64,000 nucleotides of DNA from Rhizosphaericola mali (GCF_004337365.2 NZ_CP044016.1:1984001-2048000), one strand, 5' to 3'. Shown: positions 36,649 through 45,865, counted from the stretch's first letter. Numbers and translations: made by a program. The notes: generated from the letters alone by a model not told the origin.

Positions 36649-37656
36649 ATGATTCAATTAGATTCAGCGAACGAGATTAAAATAATGCAAAATGACCATA
36701 TAGGATTGTTTGATGGGATTGGAGGGGAATCTATTCTACTCTTTTTATTATCAAAATGTGATAGCGAGAGTATTAATAAGCAGCGGGCACAGCAGTCGCT
36801 TGATATTATTAGTGATAATATAGACTCAATGGAGCGTCTTAATTTTTCAGATGGCTTAGCTGGTATAGGTTGGATGGTTGAGTGGATAGTTCAAAATGGT
36901 TTTTTAGAATTTAACACAAACGAAGTTCTGGAAGATATAGATAATACTTTATATAAATCAGTAATATACTCTTCGGATAATAATATTTCATTAGCAAGAG
37001 GAACCATAGGCAAAATCCTTTTCTTTTGGAGTCGATATAGAAGCAAAAATCCGAGTACACATCGATTGAAAAATATATTTCAAGAAGAATGTCTCGTTTT
37101 ATTAACGGATGATTTATACGAACACCTTTGTGGTGAAAACGCCATTTTCCATAAAAAAAAATTATCATCTGATGATGTAATTAATTTGGGACACGTTATT
37201 TACTTTTTGAGTAATTTTTTGTGGACAAAAATAAATGAACCGACAATTGAAAATACTTTATACGGCGCAATGAATTTTATTATGGAAATAATAGATAAAA
37301 ATATAGGTGACGAAGATTTTAATTCTATAGAGGTGACAGAGATTGATGATTATTTGTTTTTATCCAGCTGTTTTTATTTGGCAGGTAAAAATCATCAATT
37401 GAATTTTTGGCAACAAAAAGGCATCAAATATGCTTCTTATTTTAAAGACATGCTTAAACAAAAGGATGTCAATTATTTATCTGGAAACATTATTCTTAGT
37501 AGTATGATTCTAGATAATCAAATTGCTACTTTAGAGAATGTAAATTACAGTAATTCTACATTAACAAATATAAAAGGGAAATTTTTTATATATCATCTAG
37601 CCACTCAAAATATCATAGATTTTGACACTGCCGTATCCTTATTAATATTAAGATAA
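36649..37656 (+). CDS. LanC-like protein
   Basis: This 335-residue protein contains the Gly-rich helix-hairpin repeats of the LanC alpha-toroid: GLFDGIGGESILLFLL (~23-38), NFSDGLAGIGWMVEWI (~65-80) and SLARGTIGKILFFW (~112-125). The zinc ligands of true lanthionine cyclases (a Cys plus a Cys-His pair) are not visible, and no LanB or LanM dehydratase gene is nearby. Formation of lanthionine is therefore unlikely. It may bind the precursor or be a fold relative with another role. It is 13 bp after the glycosyltransferase and 12 bp before the transporter gene. Confidence 0.7.
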   Translation: MIQLDSANEIKIMQNDHIGLFDGIGGESILLFLLSKCDSESINKQRAQQSLDIISDNIDSMERLNFSDGLAGIGWMVEWIVQNGFLEFNTNEVLEDIDNTLYKSVIYSSDNNISLARGTIGKILFFWSRYRSKNPSTHRLKNIFQEECLVLLTDDLYEHLCGENAIFHKKKLSSDDVINLGHVIYFLSNFLWTKINEPTIENTLYGAMNFIMEIIDKNIGDEDFNSIEVTEIDDYLFLSSCFYLAGKNHQLNFWQQKGIKYASYFKDMLKQKDVNYLSGNIILSSMILDNQIATLENVNYSNSTLTNIKGKFFIYHLATQNIIDFDTAVSLLILR

Positions 37657-37668
37657 TACATCCTATAA

Positions 37669-39903
37669 ATGTCCTTTTCGTACTACAAACAATTAAATGC
37701 GATGGATTGTGGCCCCACATGTTTACGCATGGTTGCGAAACATTATGGCAAACATTTTAGTGCCGATTCTTTACATCAATTAATGGGATTTAACAAGGAA
37801 GGTGTAACACTACTTGGTATTAGTGATACTGCTGAAAAGATTGGTTTTCGAACGCGCGGAATTCAACTAACTTTAGATCAATTGAAAGAAGTACAACATC
37901 CTACTATATTACATTGGAATCAAGAACATTTTGTAGTACTAACTGCCTTAAATAAGCACCATGCAAGTATTGCTGATCCAGCAAAAAAAATACTCACATT
38001 ATCTATTGAAGAATTTAAATCCCACTGGTTGACTGGAGATATTCATAATGGGAAAGGGATAGCATTAATACTGGAGCCAACTCCTAGATTTTATGAACAA
38101 GAAGGTGATTCAGAACAAAAACTGAGTTGGAAACTGATACTTCAATATTTATACAGTAGTAAGGGGAAAGTTGCCCAAGTTTGCGTTGCGCTACTAGTAT
38201 CTTCATTTTTGCAACTCATATTTCCATTTTTAACACAAAGTATAGTTGATACAGGGATTAATACACACAATCTGCAATACCTAGTAATTGTGTTGATGGC
38301 ACAACTAATGTTAATATTCAGCCAAACGATTATTGATTTTATACGTAGTAGGATTTTGCTGCGACTTTCTAATCTACTCAACATCCAAATACTATCTGAT
38401 TTTTGGATTAAACTAGGGCGTCTGCCTCTATCTTATTTTGACACACATCATACAGGGGATACTTTACAACGTATAGGTGACCACAGAACCATACAAAGTT
38501 TCCTCACAGGAACAGCATTGAGTACCGTTTTCTCCACAGTGAATTTTATAGTTTATTCTTTTGTATTACTCATGTATAGCGTAGAGCTATTTTTTGTATT
38601 CTTAATAGGTAGTATCATTTACTTTTCTTGGGTACAGTTATTTTTACGAATCAGAAGAAAAATTAATTATCAAACATTTCATATTTCTTCTAAGGAAAAC
38701 AATGCTACCCTTCAAATGATACAGGGGATGCAGGAAATCCGGCTTAATAATGCAGAAAGGCAAAAGCGTTGGGAATGGGAAAATATCCAAGCAATTATAT
38801 TTAAACTTGGTTTCAAGAGTTTAAATTATAGTCAGTGGCAGTCGGCGGGAGCAACATTAATTAATCAAGTTCAAAATATTACCATTAGCTTTATAGTTGC
38901 AAAATTAGTCATTGATGGTAAATTGACACTCGGAAATATGTTAGCAGTCCAATATATTATTGGGCAAATGAGTGGGCCTGTTGCCCAATGGGTAGGTTTT
39001 GTACAAACTGCACAGGATGCTAAAATAAGTATGGAGCGACTCAATCAAGTACATAGTCTTGCGGATGAAGAAATCTTGGAAAGAACCTACACTTCCTTAC
39101 TTCCCTCTAATAAAAGCATATCCATAGAAAATTTAAGTTTTTCCTATCCAGGAGCAGGAAATGAAAATGTCTTAGAGCAAATTAATCTATATATCCCATC
39201 CGGTAAGACTACTGCTATTGTAGGAGTCAGTGGTAGTGGTAAAACTAGCTTACTTAAATTACTACTTAAAATATATGAGCAGTATAACGGAGATATTTTT
39301 ATAGGTGGCAATACTGTGACTATTCAACGAGATGATATGGATAGCCAAGATAGTACTACGGGGTTAAGATTTAGCCACATTAAACATTCTTATTGGAGAA
39401 GTATATGTGGAGCTGTTATGCAAGATGGTTATATATTTAACGACACAATTGCGCGCAATATTTCTGTTGGACAAGATAATATTGACATAGATCGTCTTAT
39501 TTATAGCTGTAAGACGGCTAATATTTATTCGTTTATTGAGTCTTTACCAAACGGATTTTATACAAAACTGGGAAGTGAAGGCACTGGACTTAGTCAAGGT
39601 CAAAAACAACGGCTTTTAATAGCTAGAGCAATCTATAAAGACCCTCAATACTTGTTTTTTGACGAAGCCACTAATTCTCTGGATGCAAATAATGAAAAAG
39701 AGATTGTGGAGAATCTGGATCGCTTTTTTCAAGGTAGAACAGTTGTTATTGTTGCTCATAGATTAAGTACAGTTAAAAATGCGGATAAGATTGTCGTATT
39801 ACAGAAAGGGCATATAGTAGAAGAGGGTACGCATGATTATCTTACCTCTATCAAAGGGTATTATTATGAGCTGGTCAAAAATCAATTGGAATTAGGAAAC
39901 TAA
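37669..39903 (+). CDS. Peptidase-containing ABC transporter (C39 protease, PCAT)
   Basis: This 744-residue protein has an N-terminal C39 peptidase (1-140) with the catalytic Cys14 in MDCGPTCL, His87 in QEHFVVL and Asp103 in IADP. The transmembrane domain (~160-460) follows. The ATPase has Walker A GVSGSGKT (519-526), the signature LSQGQ (640-644), Walker B LFFDE (661-665) and a His switch VAHRLS. It would cut the double-glycine leader of the peptide encoded at 32130 and pump the core across the inner membrane. The HlyD adaptor gene starts 18 bp downstream. All catalytic residues look intact. Confidence 0.95.
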   Translation: MSFSYYKQLNAMDCGPTCLRMVAKHYGKHFSADSLHQLMGFNKEGVTLLGISDTAEKIGFRTRGIQLTLDQLKEVQHPTILHWNQEHFVVLTALNKHHASIADPAKKILTLSIEEFKSHWLTGDIHNGKGIALILEPTPRFYEQEGDSEQKLSWKLILQYLYSSKGKVAQVCVALLVSSFLQLIFPFLTQSIVDTGINTHNLQYLVIVLMAQLMLIFSQTIIDFIRSRILLRLSNLLNIQILSDFWIKLGRLPLSYFDTHHTGDTLQRIGDHRTIQSFLTGTALSTVFSTVNFIVYSFVLLMYSVELFFVFLIGSIIYFSWVQLFLRIRRKINYQTFHISSKENNATLQMIQGMQEIRLNNAERQKRWEWENIQAIIFKLGFKSLNYSQWQSAGATLINQVQNITISFIVAKLVIDGKLTLGNMLAVQYIIGQMSGPVAQWVGFVQTAQDAKISMERLNQVHSLADEEILERTYTSLLPSNKSISIENLSFSYPGAGNENVLEQINLYIPSGKTTAIVGVSGSGKTSLLKLLLKIYEQYNGDIFIGGNTVTIQRDDMDSQDSTTGLRFSHIKHSYWRSICGAVMQDGYIFNDTIARNISVGQDNIDIDRLIYSCKTANIYSFIESLPNGFYTKLGSEGTGLSQGQKQRLLIARAIYKDPQYLFFDEATNSLDANNEKEIVENLDRFFQGRTVVIVAHRLSTVKNADKIVVLQKGHIVEEGTHDYLTSIKGYYYELVKNQLELGN

Positions 39904-41173
39904 ACAACAACAATCAGTACAATGCCGAGCAAAGATTTCGAGAAAATAGATCAACGATTGATTGAAGTAGAAAACGAACATACAGCATCTCACAACTCCG
40001 CAAGCACAAAATCTTCTACTTCTTCTATGACTTTAAGATCCGAAGATGCACAAGAAATTATTGAGCATAAAAGCAGTCCAGTAGAAAGATGGGCATTATG
40101 GATATTTTTATGTGTGTTGTTACTTTTATTCGCAACTTCTTGGTTTATACATTATCCTGATATTATTCAAGTAAGAGCAACGCTCACATCACAAGATGGC
40201 CCTAAAGAAATTGTTCCTAACCAGTCTGGAAGAATTACCCAACTTTTTGTAACAAATGGACAGCATGTCAAAAAAAGAGCAACTATAGCTTATATTGAAA
40301 GTGTTGCAGATGTTAATCAGATGTTGGCACTATTTAAGCAAGTTTCAAAAGCAGATCAACTATTAACAGAGAATAAGTATTGCGAAATCTCCCAGCTATT
40401 TGTAAAGTCATATAATCAATTAGGAGAAGTTCAAAATGCTTATCAGACCTTTATAACTGCATTACAACAGTTTAACGACTATTATGTAAATGGATTTTAC
40501 AATAGGAAAAAGAATATGCTGGAGCAGGATTTAGGTGCATTAAAGAAAATGAATAATGCGCTAGGTCAGCAGCGGAAAATTCAAGAGCAAGACAATGCGT
40601 TAGAACACGAAAATTATGAAATGAACAAAAAACTCTTTGATGCTAAAATAATATCGGCAGAAGAATACCGACAAGATCAAAGTACACTGCTAAGTAAACA
40701 AATGACGCTTCCTCAAACTAATTCCAGTCTACTTTCCAATCAAAATGAGCAACGTTCAAAACTGAAAGATTTAGAACAACTTGATCATGATGTTATACAG
40801 CAGCGTATTACAATGGAACAGGCACTTCAAACGCTAAAAAGTGCTTTAGACACTTGGATAAAACAATATATCATTATCGCTCCGGTGGATGGTACTATTA
40901 ACTTTTCAAAGCCAATACAGCAAAATCAATACCTGCAATCAGATAAAACAATAGGTTATGTTGCTACAGACAACAACAAATTATTTGCGGAACTATATTG
41001 GAATAGGCGATGAAAGTGACCCCGTTCCGCCAATTCAAACTGACCCCCATTCGCCAAAATTAAATTGACCCCCTATTTCCAAAGAATACTGACCCCCTAA
41101 AAAATCTAGGAGTCTATGTTGTATTGTAGCGTAAAAACTCGGAAGTTACCACTACATCAAATGGTGATTTTCG

Positions 41174-42736
41174 ATGGCAAACAGAACAATAGAAATGTAC
41201 AAGATTAGACAATTGATACGGCTATCACTTGAAGGCAGGGGAAGTAAATATATCAGTGCCAGCGTAGGAATATCGCGCAATACGGTTAAGAAGTACCTAG
41301 CATTACTACGTGGTAGTGGTTATGATGGTACCCAATTATCAGCGATGAGCGATGATCAGTTGCTGTCGCTATTGGGTGTAGCTCAGCGACCACAGTGGAG
41401 TCCCAGCCAGCGCAGTAAGGCGCTCGAGCCCTTATTGGCAGACTATGTCCGTCAACTACGCAAAAACAGAGGCGTAACCAAATGGATGTTGTATGAGCAG
41501 TACAAACAACTTTATCCAGATGGCTATAAATCTTCTCGCTTTATGGATTATCTCAATTTATACATGGGCAAGATCCGTCCATCTCTTCGGGTGGTACATA
41601 AGGCAGGCGATAAGATGTATATCGATTTTACGGGTAAAAAACTCTATATCACAGACCCTAATACAGGAGCCATTACAGCCGTAGAAGTATTTGTGGCAAT
41701 ATTGGGATGTAGTCAATTGACCTATGTACAAGCGGTGGCTAGTCAGAAAAAAGAAGATTTTATAGATGCCTGTGAGTCGGCACTCCATTATTTTGGTGGA
41801 GTACCTGAAGCGATCGTCCCTGACAATCTGAAATCTGCCGTTAGTAAACCGGGACGTTATGAGTCCAAGGTCAATGAAAGCTTTGCCGCATTTGCGGCTC
41901 ATTACGGAACGCATGTATTCCCCACCAGAGTCTACCGTCCCAAAGACAAAGCTTTGGTGGAAGGGGCTGTAAAACTGATTTACACTTCCATATTTACCCA
42001 AATAGACAAAAGTGTATATCACACCTTGGACAACCTCAATGAGGCCATTGCTCTTCATTTGGAAAGACATAACAACCATCCGATGAGCTCTGGATTACCT
42101 AGTCGCAGGGAGCAATTTGAGACGTTGGAAAAAGATACTTTACTGCCCTTAAACGCCTACCGATACGACCCTTTGGATAGCCGTATCACCACCGTAGGTA
42201 AAAATGGATACGTGGCACTGGACTATCATTATTACAGCGTTCCGTATAAATACATTGGTAAAAAAATAAAGATCCTATATAGTAGTACCCGCGTGGAACT
42301 CTTTATAGGAAGTGAGCTTATCTGCAGGCACGCACGTAGTTACCAAAAAGAAAAATACGTACAAGATCCTGCCCACTTAGCCAGCTGGCAATCGGGGGCT
42401 GCGTCCATGTGGGATCCTAAAGCTTTTTTACAGCAAGCAGAGGCGATCTCAGAGGACCTGAAGCGGTATCTGGAAAAAGTATTGGCGCGGCCAGAATACC
42501 CTGACAAGAACCTACGTGCTTGCCAAGGGATCTTGAATATCGGTAGAAAAGTAGGTGCTTCCAGGCTCGTCAATGCTTGCAAAAGAGCCCATGAATTTGG
42601 TATCTACAACTATGGCATTATAGAAAAAATATTGAAATCCAAGGCGGACTTTATGGACGAAGATACACCTCAAAGTCAGACGGGTATCTCTATGCCAGAA
42701 CATGACAATATACGCGGTGGAAAGTATTACCAATAA
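41174..42736 (+). CDS. istA: IS21 transposase IstA (copy 2)
   Basis: This 520-residue protein has the same length and build as copy 1: helix-turn-helix ISASVGISRNTVKKYL, Asp in MYIDFTGKK, Asp in IVPDNLKSA, Glu in ALVEGAVKL. It differs at scattered positions near the C-terminus (PQSQTGISMPEH against PQNLPDSSMPDH in copy 1). It appears intact, so further transposition is possible. It starts about 175 bp inside the left IS end, after the repeat sites it would bind. Confidence 0.95.
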   Translation: MANRTIEMYKIRQLIRLSLEGRGSKYISASVGISRNTVKKYLALLRGSGYDGTQLSAMSDDQLLSLLGVAQRPQWSPSQRSKALEPLLADYVRQLRKNRGVTKWMLYEQYKQLYPDGYKSSRFMDYLNLYMGKIRPSLRVVHKAGDKMYIDFTGKKLYITDPNTGAITAVEVFVAILGCSQLTYVQAVASQKKEDFIDACESALHYFGGVPEAIVPDNLKSAVSKPGRYESKVNESFAAFAAHYGTHVFPTRVYRPKDKALVEGAVKLIYTSIFTQIDKSVYHTLDNLNEAIALHLERHNNHPMSSGLPSRREQFETLEKDTLLPLNAYRYDPLDSRITTVGKNGYVALDYHYYSVPYKYIGKKIKILYSSTRVELFIGSELICRHARSYQKEKYVQDPAHLASWQSGAASMWDPKAFLQQAEAISEDLKRYLEKVLARPEYPDKNLRACQGILNIGRKVGASRLVNACKRAHEFGIYNYGIIEKILKSKADFMDEDTPQSQTGISMPEHDNIRGGKYYQ

Positions 42737-42786
42737 CCGTTTAAAAAATAAAATCCATCATCCATAATAAAAATAAAACAACAATT

Positions 42787-43533
42787 ATGAACACAAACAA
42801 AGAATGCTTAGACAAAATGAGCAGCATGCATCTCAGTGGTATGGTCAGTGCTTTTAAAACCTATATCGAACAGGATGGCTCCAGTGGTCCCAGTTATACG
42901 CAAGATGAGTTGATTCATTTTCTCATACAATCAGAATGGGAGGATCGCAGATACCGGGCTCAACAACGATCCATACGTAATGCAGGCTTCCGTTACCATG
43001 CCCAACCAGAGCAGTTGGACTATCAAGGAGATCGTGGCTTAGACCGTAATCTCGTACAAAGACTCTTGGAGGGTAGCTTTATCGATCAGGCAAGCGATGT
43101 GTTTATTACCGGTAGTACCGGTACAGGAAAAAGCTTTCTTGCTTCCGCCATTGGATATCAAGCTTGTATACTGGGATACAAAGTCTATTACGCCACGACT
43201 TCCAAATTAATGGCACAGCTAAAAGTTGCCAAAGCCGAAGGGGCTCATTTAAAAGAACTTGCCAGAATAGAAAAGGCACAGCTTTTCATTTTGGATGATT
43301 TTGGTGTACAACCGCTAGACGCGGCAGCAAGGAATCTGCTGTTGGATATCATTGAGGATCGACATGGTAAAAGATCTACAATGATTACCTCTCAATTACC
43401 CGTGGCAAAATGGCACGATATCATTGGCGAGAAAACGGTAGCGGATGCAATTTTGGATAGAATCGTACACCAAGCGATACGTATCGAACTATATGGTGAA
43501 TCCCTAAGAAAGAAAAAGAAAATACAGTCCTAA
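42787..43533 (+). CDS. istB: IS21 helper ATPase IstB (copy 2)
   Basis: This 248-residue AAA+ ATPase has Walker A GSTGTGKS and Walker B LFILDDFG. It is nearly identical to copy 1, with changes such as MVSAFKTY for MASAFKSY. It is the second gene of the IS, 50 bp after istA. It would partner IstA for target choice and strand transfer. Confidence 0.95.
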   Translation: MNTNKECLDKMSSMHLSGMVSAFKTYIEQDGSSGPSYTQDELIHFLIQSEWEDRRYRAQQRSIRNAGFRYHAQPEQLDYQGDRGLDRNLVQRLLEGSFIDQASDVFITGSTGTGKSFLASAIGYQACILGYKVYYATTSKLMAQLKVAKAEGAHLKELARIEKAQLFILDDFGVQPLDAAARNLLLDIIEDRHGKRSTMITSQLPVAKWHDIIGEKTVADAILDRIVHQAIRIELYGESLRKKKKIQS

Positions 43534-44045
43534 TTGGGCTGATATAGATTTAGTAACTTTGCACTATAAATACAACATGTTCTTTGGAAAATAATCGGGC
43601 CACATTTGGATACTAAAATACGCTTCTTCGAAAGCGTTTTTTAGGGGGTCAATTTAATTTTGGTATTAGGGGGGCAATTTCATCGGTTTTTACACTATAT
43701 CTCCCTCAAAATAATTTGGGAAAAGCGGATACTGGTATGGAAGTGCAATTACGCTTTGATGCCTATCCTTATCAGGAAAAAGGTGTCGTAAATGGTAGGC
43801 TTGCATATATATCTAGAGTAATATCAGATAGTGGTTATCTGGGTATTGTAAGACTGGATAATGGATTACTTACAAGCCAACACCAACAACTTTCGTACAA
43901 AGACGGATTAAAGGCAGATGCATTGATTATAACAAAGGATATGAGTTTATTAAACAGATTATATTATAACGTTACAAAAGCAATGAGTCTTAACAATAAA
44001 TAACTTTTTGATGTTTGTAGAAGAATTGAACAACGAAATTGGGAT

Positions 44046-45389
44046 ATGCTAAGAATACAAAACTTTATAAAATACTGGTTTGCAATAATCTCTCTTTTTT
44101 ATTTCACATTAGAAGGAAAGTCCCAAAAGTCATGGACATTAGACAGTTGCATAAATTATGCATATTCGCATAATCTTTCCATTAATTCTGCTAAAATGCA
44201 AATCTTAACGATGGAAAATACCTACAAACAGTCTAGTAATAACCGGTTTCCAACACTTAGCTTTTCTTCATCACTTGCATCTCAGTTTGGACGATCCATT
44301 GATCCCACCACCAATACATATACAAATACACATATCACATACAATAGTATGGGTTTTACATCTGGGATAACACTATTTAACTGGTTCTCAGTTAAAAACA
44401 AAATTAAGTACAATCGTAAAAATGTGGAAATAGCAAGTTTGGAAACTGAAAGACTCAAAAATGATTTGAAGCTTAACATTACAGCAGCCTATCTTCAGAT
44501 TATACTTGCGGAAAAGCAACTGGAAATATCTCAACAACAGATCAGTCTTACGTTACAACAGCTTGATATAACAACTAAACAGGTAGACTATGGTAAAAAG
44601 CCTGAAAGTGACCGACTTCAGATAGTTACAGAATTATCGTCAGATAGCACTACTTATTTTAATCAATTATCCGCCATTCAACAAGCTAAATTACAAGTCA
44701 TTCTTTTGTTGAGTATAGACCCTAAAGAAGGCTTTGAAATAAATAAGTCGGACACAGTCATAGAAAATCAACTCCCAATTCTCGAAAATCCAGAATCTAT
44801 TTATGACGTTGTTAAAACAAAACAGCCTCTTCAAAAAGAAGACAAAGCCAAATTGGAAGCTTTGAGTTATCAAAAAGCTATTTCCAAGGCTAGTTTTTAC
44901 CCCACACTTTCTTCCAGTGCGTCAATGTCTTCTAACTACTCCAATGCTTATACCAACAGTTATGGAAAACCTTATGGATATTTTAATCAATTATTGAATA
45001 TCAATTTATATCAGTATGTAGGACTTTCGTTAAGTATCCCGATTTTTAACAACAAATCAGCTTATTATAATTATAAAAATGTAATTGTACAAATAAAAAT
45101 ACAGCAACTCCAAAATGAGAGTGATAATCAACAGCTCAAGCAAGATATATATAATGCTTATAATATAGCAAGTACAAACTTATCGGTTTATTTGTCTAAT
45201 AAACGGACACTTGAAGCAACTGAAAAAGGATATACTATGTCACAAAAGAGATTTGAAATCGGAAAATCTACATTGTCTGATTATTTAACATCTTTAAACA
45301 CATTATACCAAGCAAGAATAAATTATATTAATGCTTACTATAACTATATATTTTCAAACAAAATATTATTATATTATAGATATAATTAA
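44046..45389 (+). CDS. TolC-family outer-membrane efflux protein
   Basis: This 447-residue protein has a signal sequence (hydrophobic ~11-28, then GKSQ) and two repeats of the TolC fold. Typical pieces are WTLDSCINYAYSHNLSI at the start, long coiled helices (LQIILAEKQLEISQQQISLTLQQ) and the C-terminal GKSTLSDYLTSLNTLYQARINY. It forms the outer-membrane channel for the C39 ABC transporter and HlyD adaptor just upstream. It starts 42 bp after the HlyD gene and is the last gene of the locus. IS21 insertion upstream may also reduce its transcription. Confidence 0.92.
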   Translation: MLRIQNFIKYWFAIISLFYFTLEGKSQKSWTLDSCINYAYSHNLSINSAKMQILTMENTYKQSSNNRFPTLSFSSSLASQFGRSIDPTTNTYTNTHITYNSMGFTSGITLFNWFSVKNKIKYNRKNVEIASLETERLKNDLKLNITAAYLQIILAEKQLEISQQQISLTLQQLDITTKQVDYGKKPESDRLQIVTELSSDSTTYFNQLSAIQQAKLQVILLLSIDPKEGFEINKSDTVIENQLPILENPESIYDVVKTKQPLQKEDKAKLEALSYQKAISKASFYPTLSSSASMSSNYSNAYTNSYGKPYGYFNQLLNINLYQYVGLSLSIPIFNNKSAYYNYKNVIVQIKIQQLQNESDNQQLKQDIYNAYNIASTNLSVYLSNKRTLEATEKGYTMSQKRFEIGKSTLSDYLTSLNTLYQARINYINAYYNYIFSNKILLYYRYN

Positions 45390-45685
45390 TGCGTCTATTT
45401 ATTTATAAAATCTTTAATTATTTTTCAAGTTAATCTAATTCAGTGGTAGTGTGTTATTTTTGAAAACGGCTCACCAAATTTATTTAATATAGACTTCTTC
45501 AGACATGTGAATTTCGTGATTGAAAAATTTAAGGATTTTTTAAATAATTGACATTCAAAATCCTTGGAAACTGGGTATCCATTATGTTAGTTTTAAATTG
45601 TGATATTTTATTTTATTTCATTTCATGGGATTTATTTTTATGTTAGAGTACTTTTTTTGATTATTTTTGATAGAGTAAAAAAAAG
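45390..45685. other. AT-rich right end of the island without genes
   Basis: This is about 300 bp after the TolC gene, very AT-rich, with no open frame or hairpin I can support. It leads into the repeats and core of the right attachment site. Confidence 0.4.
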
Positions 45686-45705
45686 GTTAGCATTTCGGTT
45701 AGCAA
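45686..45705. repeat. GGTTAGCA repeats, probable integrase arm sites (right end)
   Basis: GGTTAGCA occurs at 45686 and 45698, in the same orientation and with nearly the same spacing as the pair at 7330/7342. They lie just inside the right core copy. Confidence 0.55.
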
Positions 45706-45764
45706 AGATTTTTTTTTAATATTTAAGTAACTAATATTCACGGGATTAATTTTTGTAGTATTGC

Positions 45765-45779
45765 TCCCAGCGGGATCAC
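45765..45779. repeat. Right attachment core of the island
   Basis: TCCCAGCGGGATCAC is an exact copy of 7190-7204. The neighbouring bases differ on both sides, so the shared length is exactly 15 bp. Confidence 0.6.
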
Positions 45780-45792
45780 TTGCATACAATTT

Positions 45793-45830
45793 AAGCATTG
45801 ATAATCAATAGATTGCAATGCTTATTTTTT
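45793..45830 (+). terminator. Hairpin terminator beyond the right core
   Basis: AAGCATTG pairs with CAATGCTT (45793-45823) around a loop containing AATCAATAGATT, followed by ATTTTTTT. It resembles the hairpin beyond the left core, which has the same loop word. Confidence 0.6.
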
Positions 45831-45833
45831 TAT

Positions 45834-45865
45834 ACTTACAGTTATACTTACATTTTTAGGATATT
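45834..45865. repeat. ACTTACA/GGATATT repeats beyond the right core
   Basis: ACTTACA occurs at 45834 and 45846, and GGATATT at 45859. The same words occur at 7047-7085, outside the left core. They suggest that the DNA to the right belongs to an element using an integrase like the one at 5802-7031. Confidence 0.5.

Larger units (their letters stand above)
40999..43694 (+). mobile_element. IS21-family element, copy 2 (2.70 kb), in the HlyD gene
   Basis: The ends are TGGAATAGGCGATGAAAGTG and the complement of TGTAAAAACCGATGAAATTG. A 6-bp target duplication CTATAT lies at 40993-40998 and 43695-43700 (7 bp if a shared A is counted). Subterminal TGACCCCC repeats are present. It carries istA and istB on the plus strand, opposite to copy 1. 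Confidence 0.93.
39922..44003 (+). pseudogene. HlyD-family adaptor gene split by IS21 copy 2
   Basis: Codons 1-359 (39922-40998) contain a cytoplasmic N-terminus, one membrane helix (ALWIFLCVLLLLFATSWF, ~55-72), the lipoyl-like half-motif GRITQLFVTNGQHV, a long coiled coil (~125-300) and the second half-motif IIAPVDGTINFSK. The remaining 100 codons (43701-44003) encode the beta-barrel end (MEVQLRFDAYPYQEKG). Removing the IS (40999-43694) and one copy of the 6-bp duplication CTATAT rejoins the frame exactly, giving FAELYLPQNNLGK and a 459-residue adaptor. As it stands the first part ends WNRR and stop inside the IS, so the export route is probably broken. Confidence 0.9.
7190..45779. mobile_element. 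Integrated mobilisable genomic island
   Basis: The island is bounded by exact 15-bp direct repeats, each with GGTTAGCA repeats on its inner side (7330-7374 and 45686-45705). An intact tyrosine integrase gene lies just inside the left end. Inside are an Xis-like protein, a RadC-like JAB protein, MobC/MobB and a candidate oriT, so it is mobilisable. No type IV secretion genes were seen, so transfer would need a helper. Cargo comprises an itaconate-type degradation operon, oxidoreductases and the cystine-rich peptide export locus. Two IS21 elements and several decayed genes show a long residence. The boundaries are inferred from the repeats. Confidence 0.6.

Noticed and set aside
36649-39903. 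Lantibiotic biosynthesis cluster
   Set aside because: Only a LanC-like protein without visible zinc ligands is present, with no LanB or LanM dehydratase. The six-cysteine precursor and VKOR/DsbA partner fit disulfides better.
7190-45779. A complete tRNA gene at the attachment cores
   Set aside because: Only the 15-bp 3'-like end is present; no anticodon or D arm precedes either copy.
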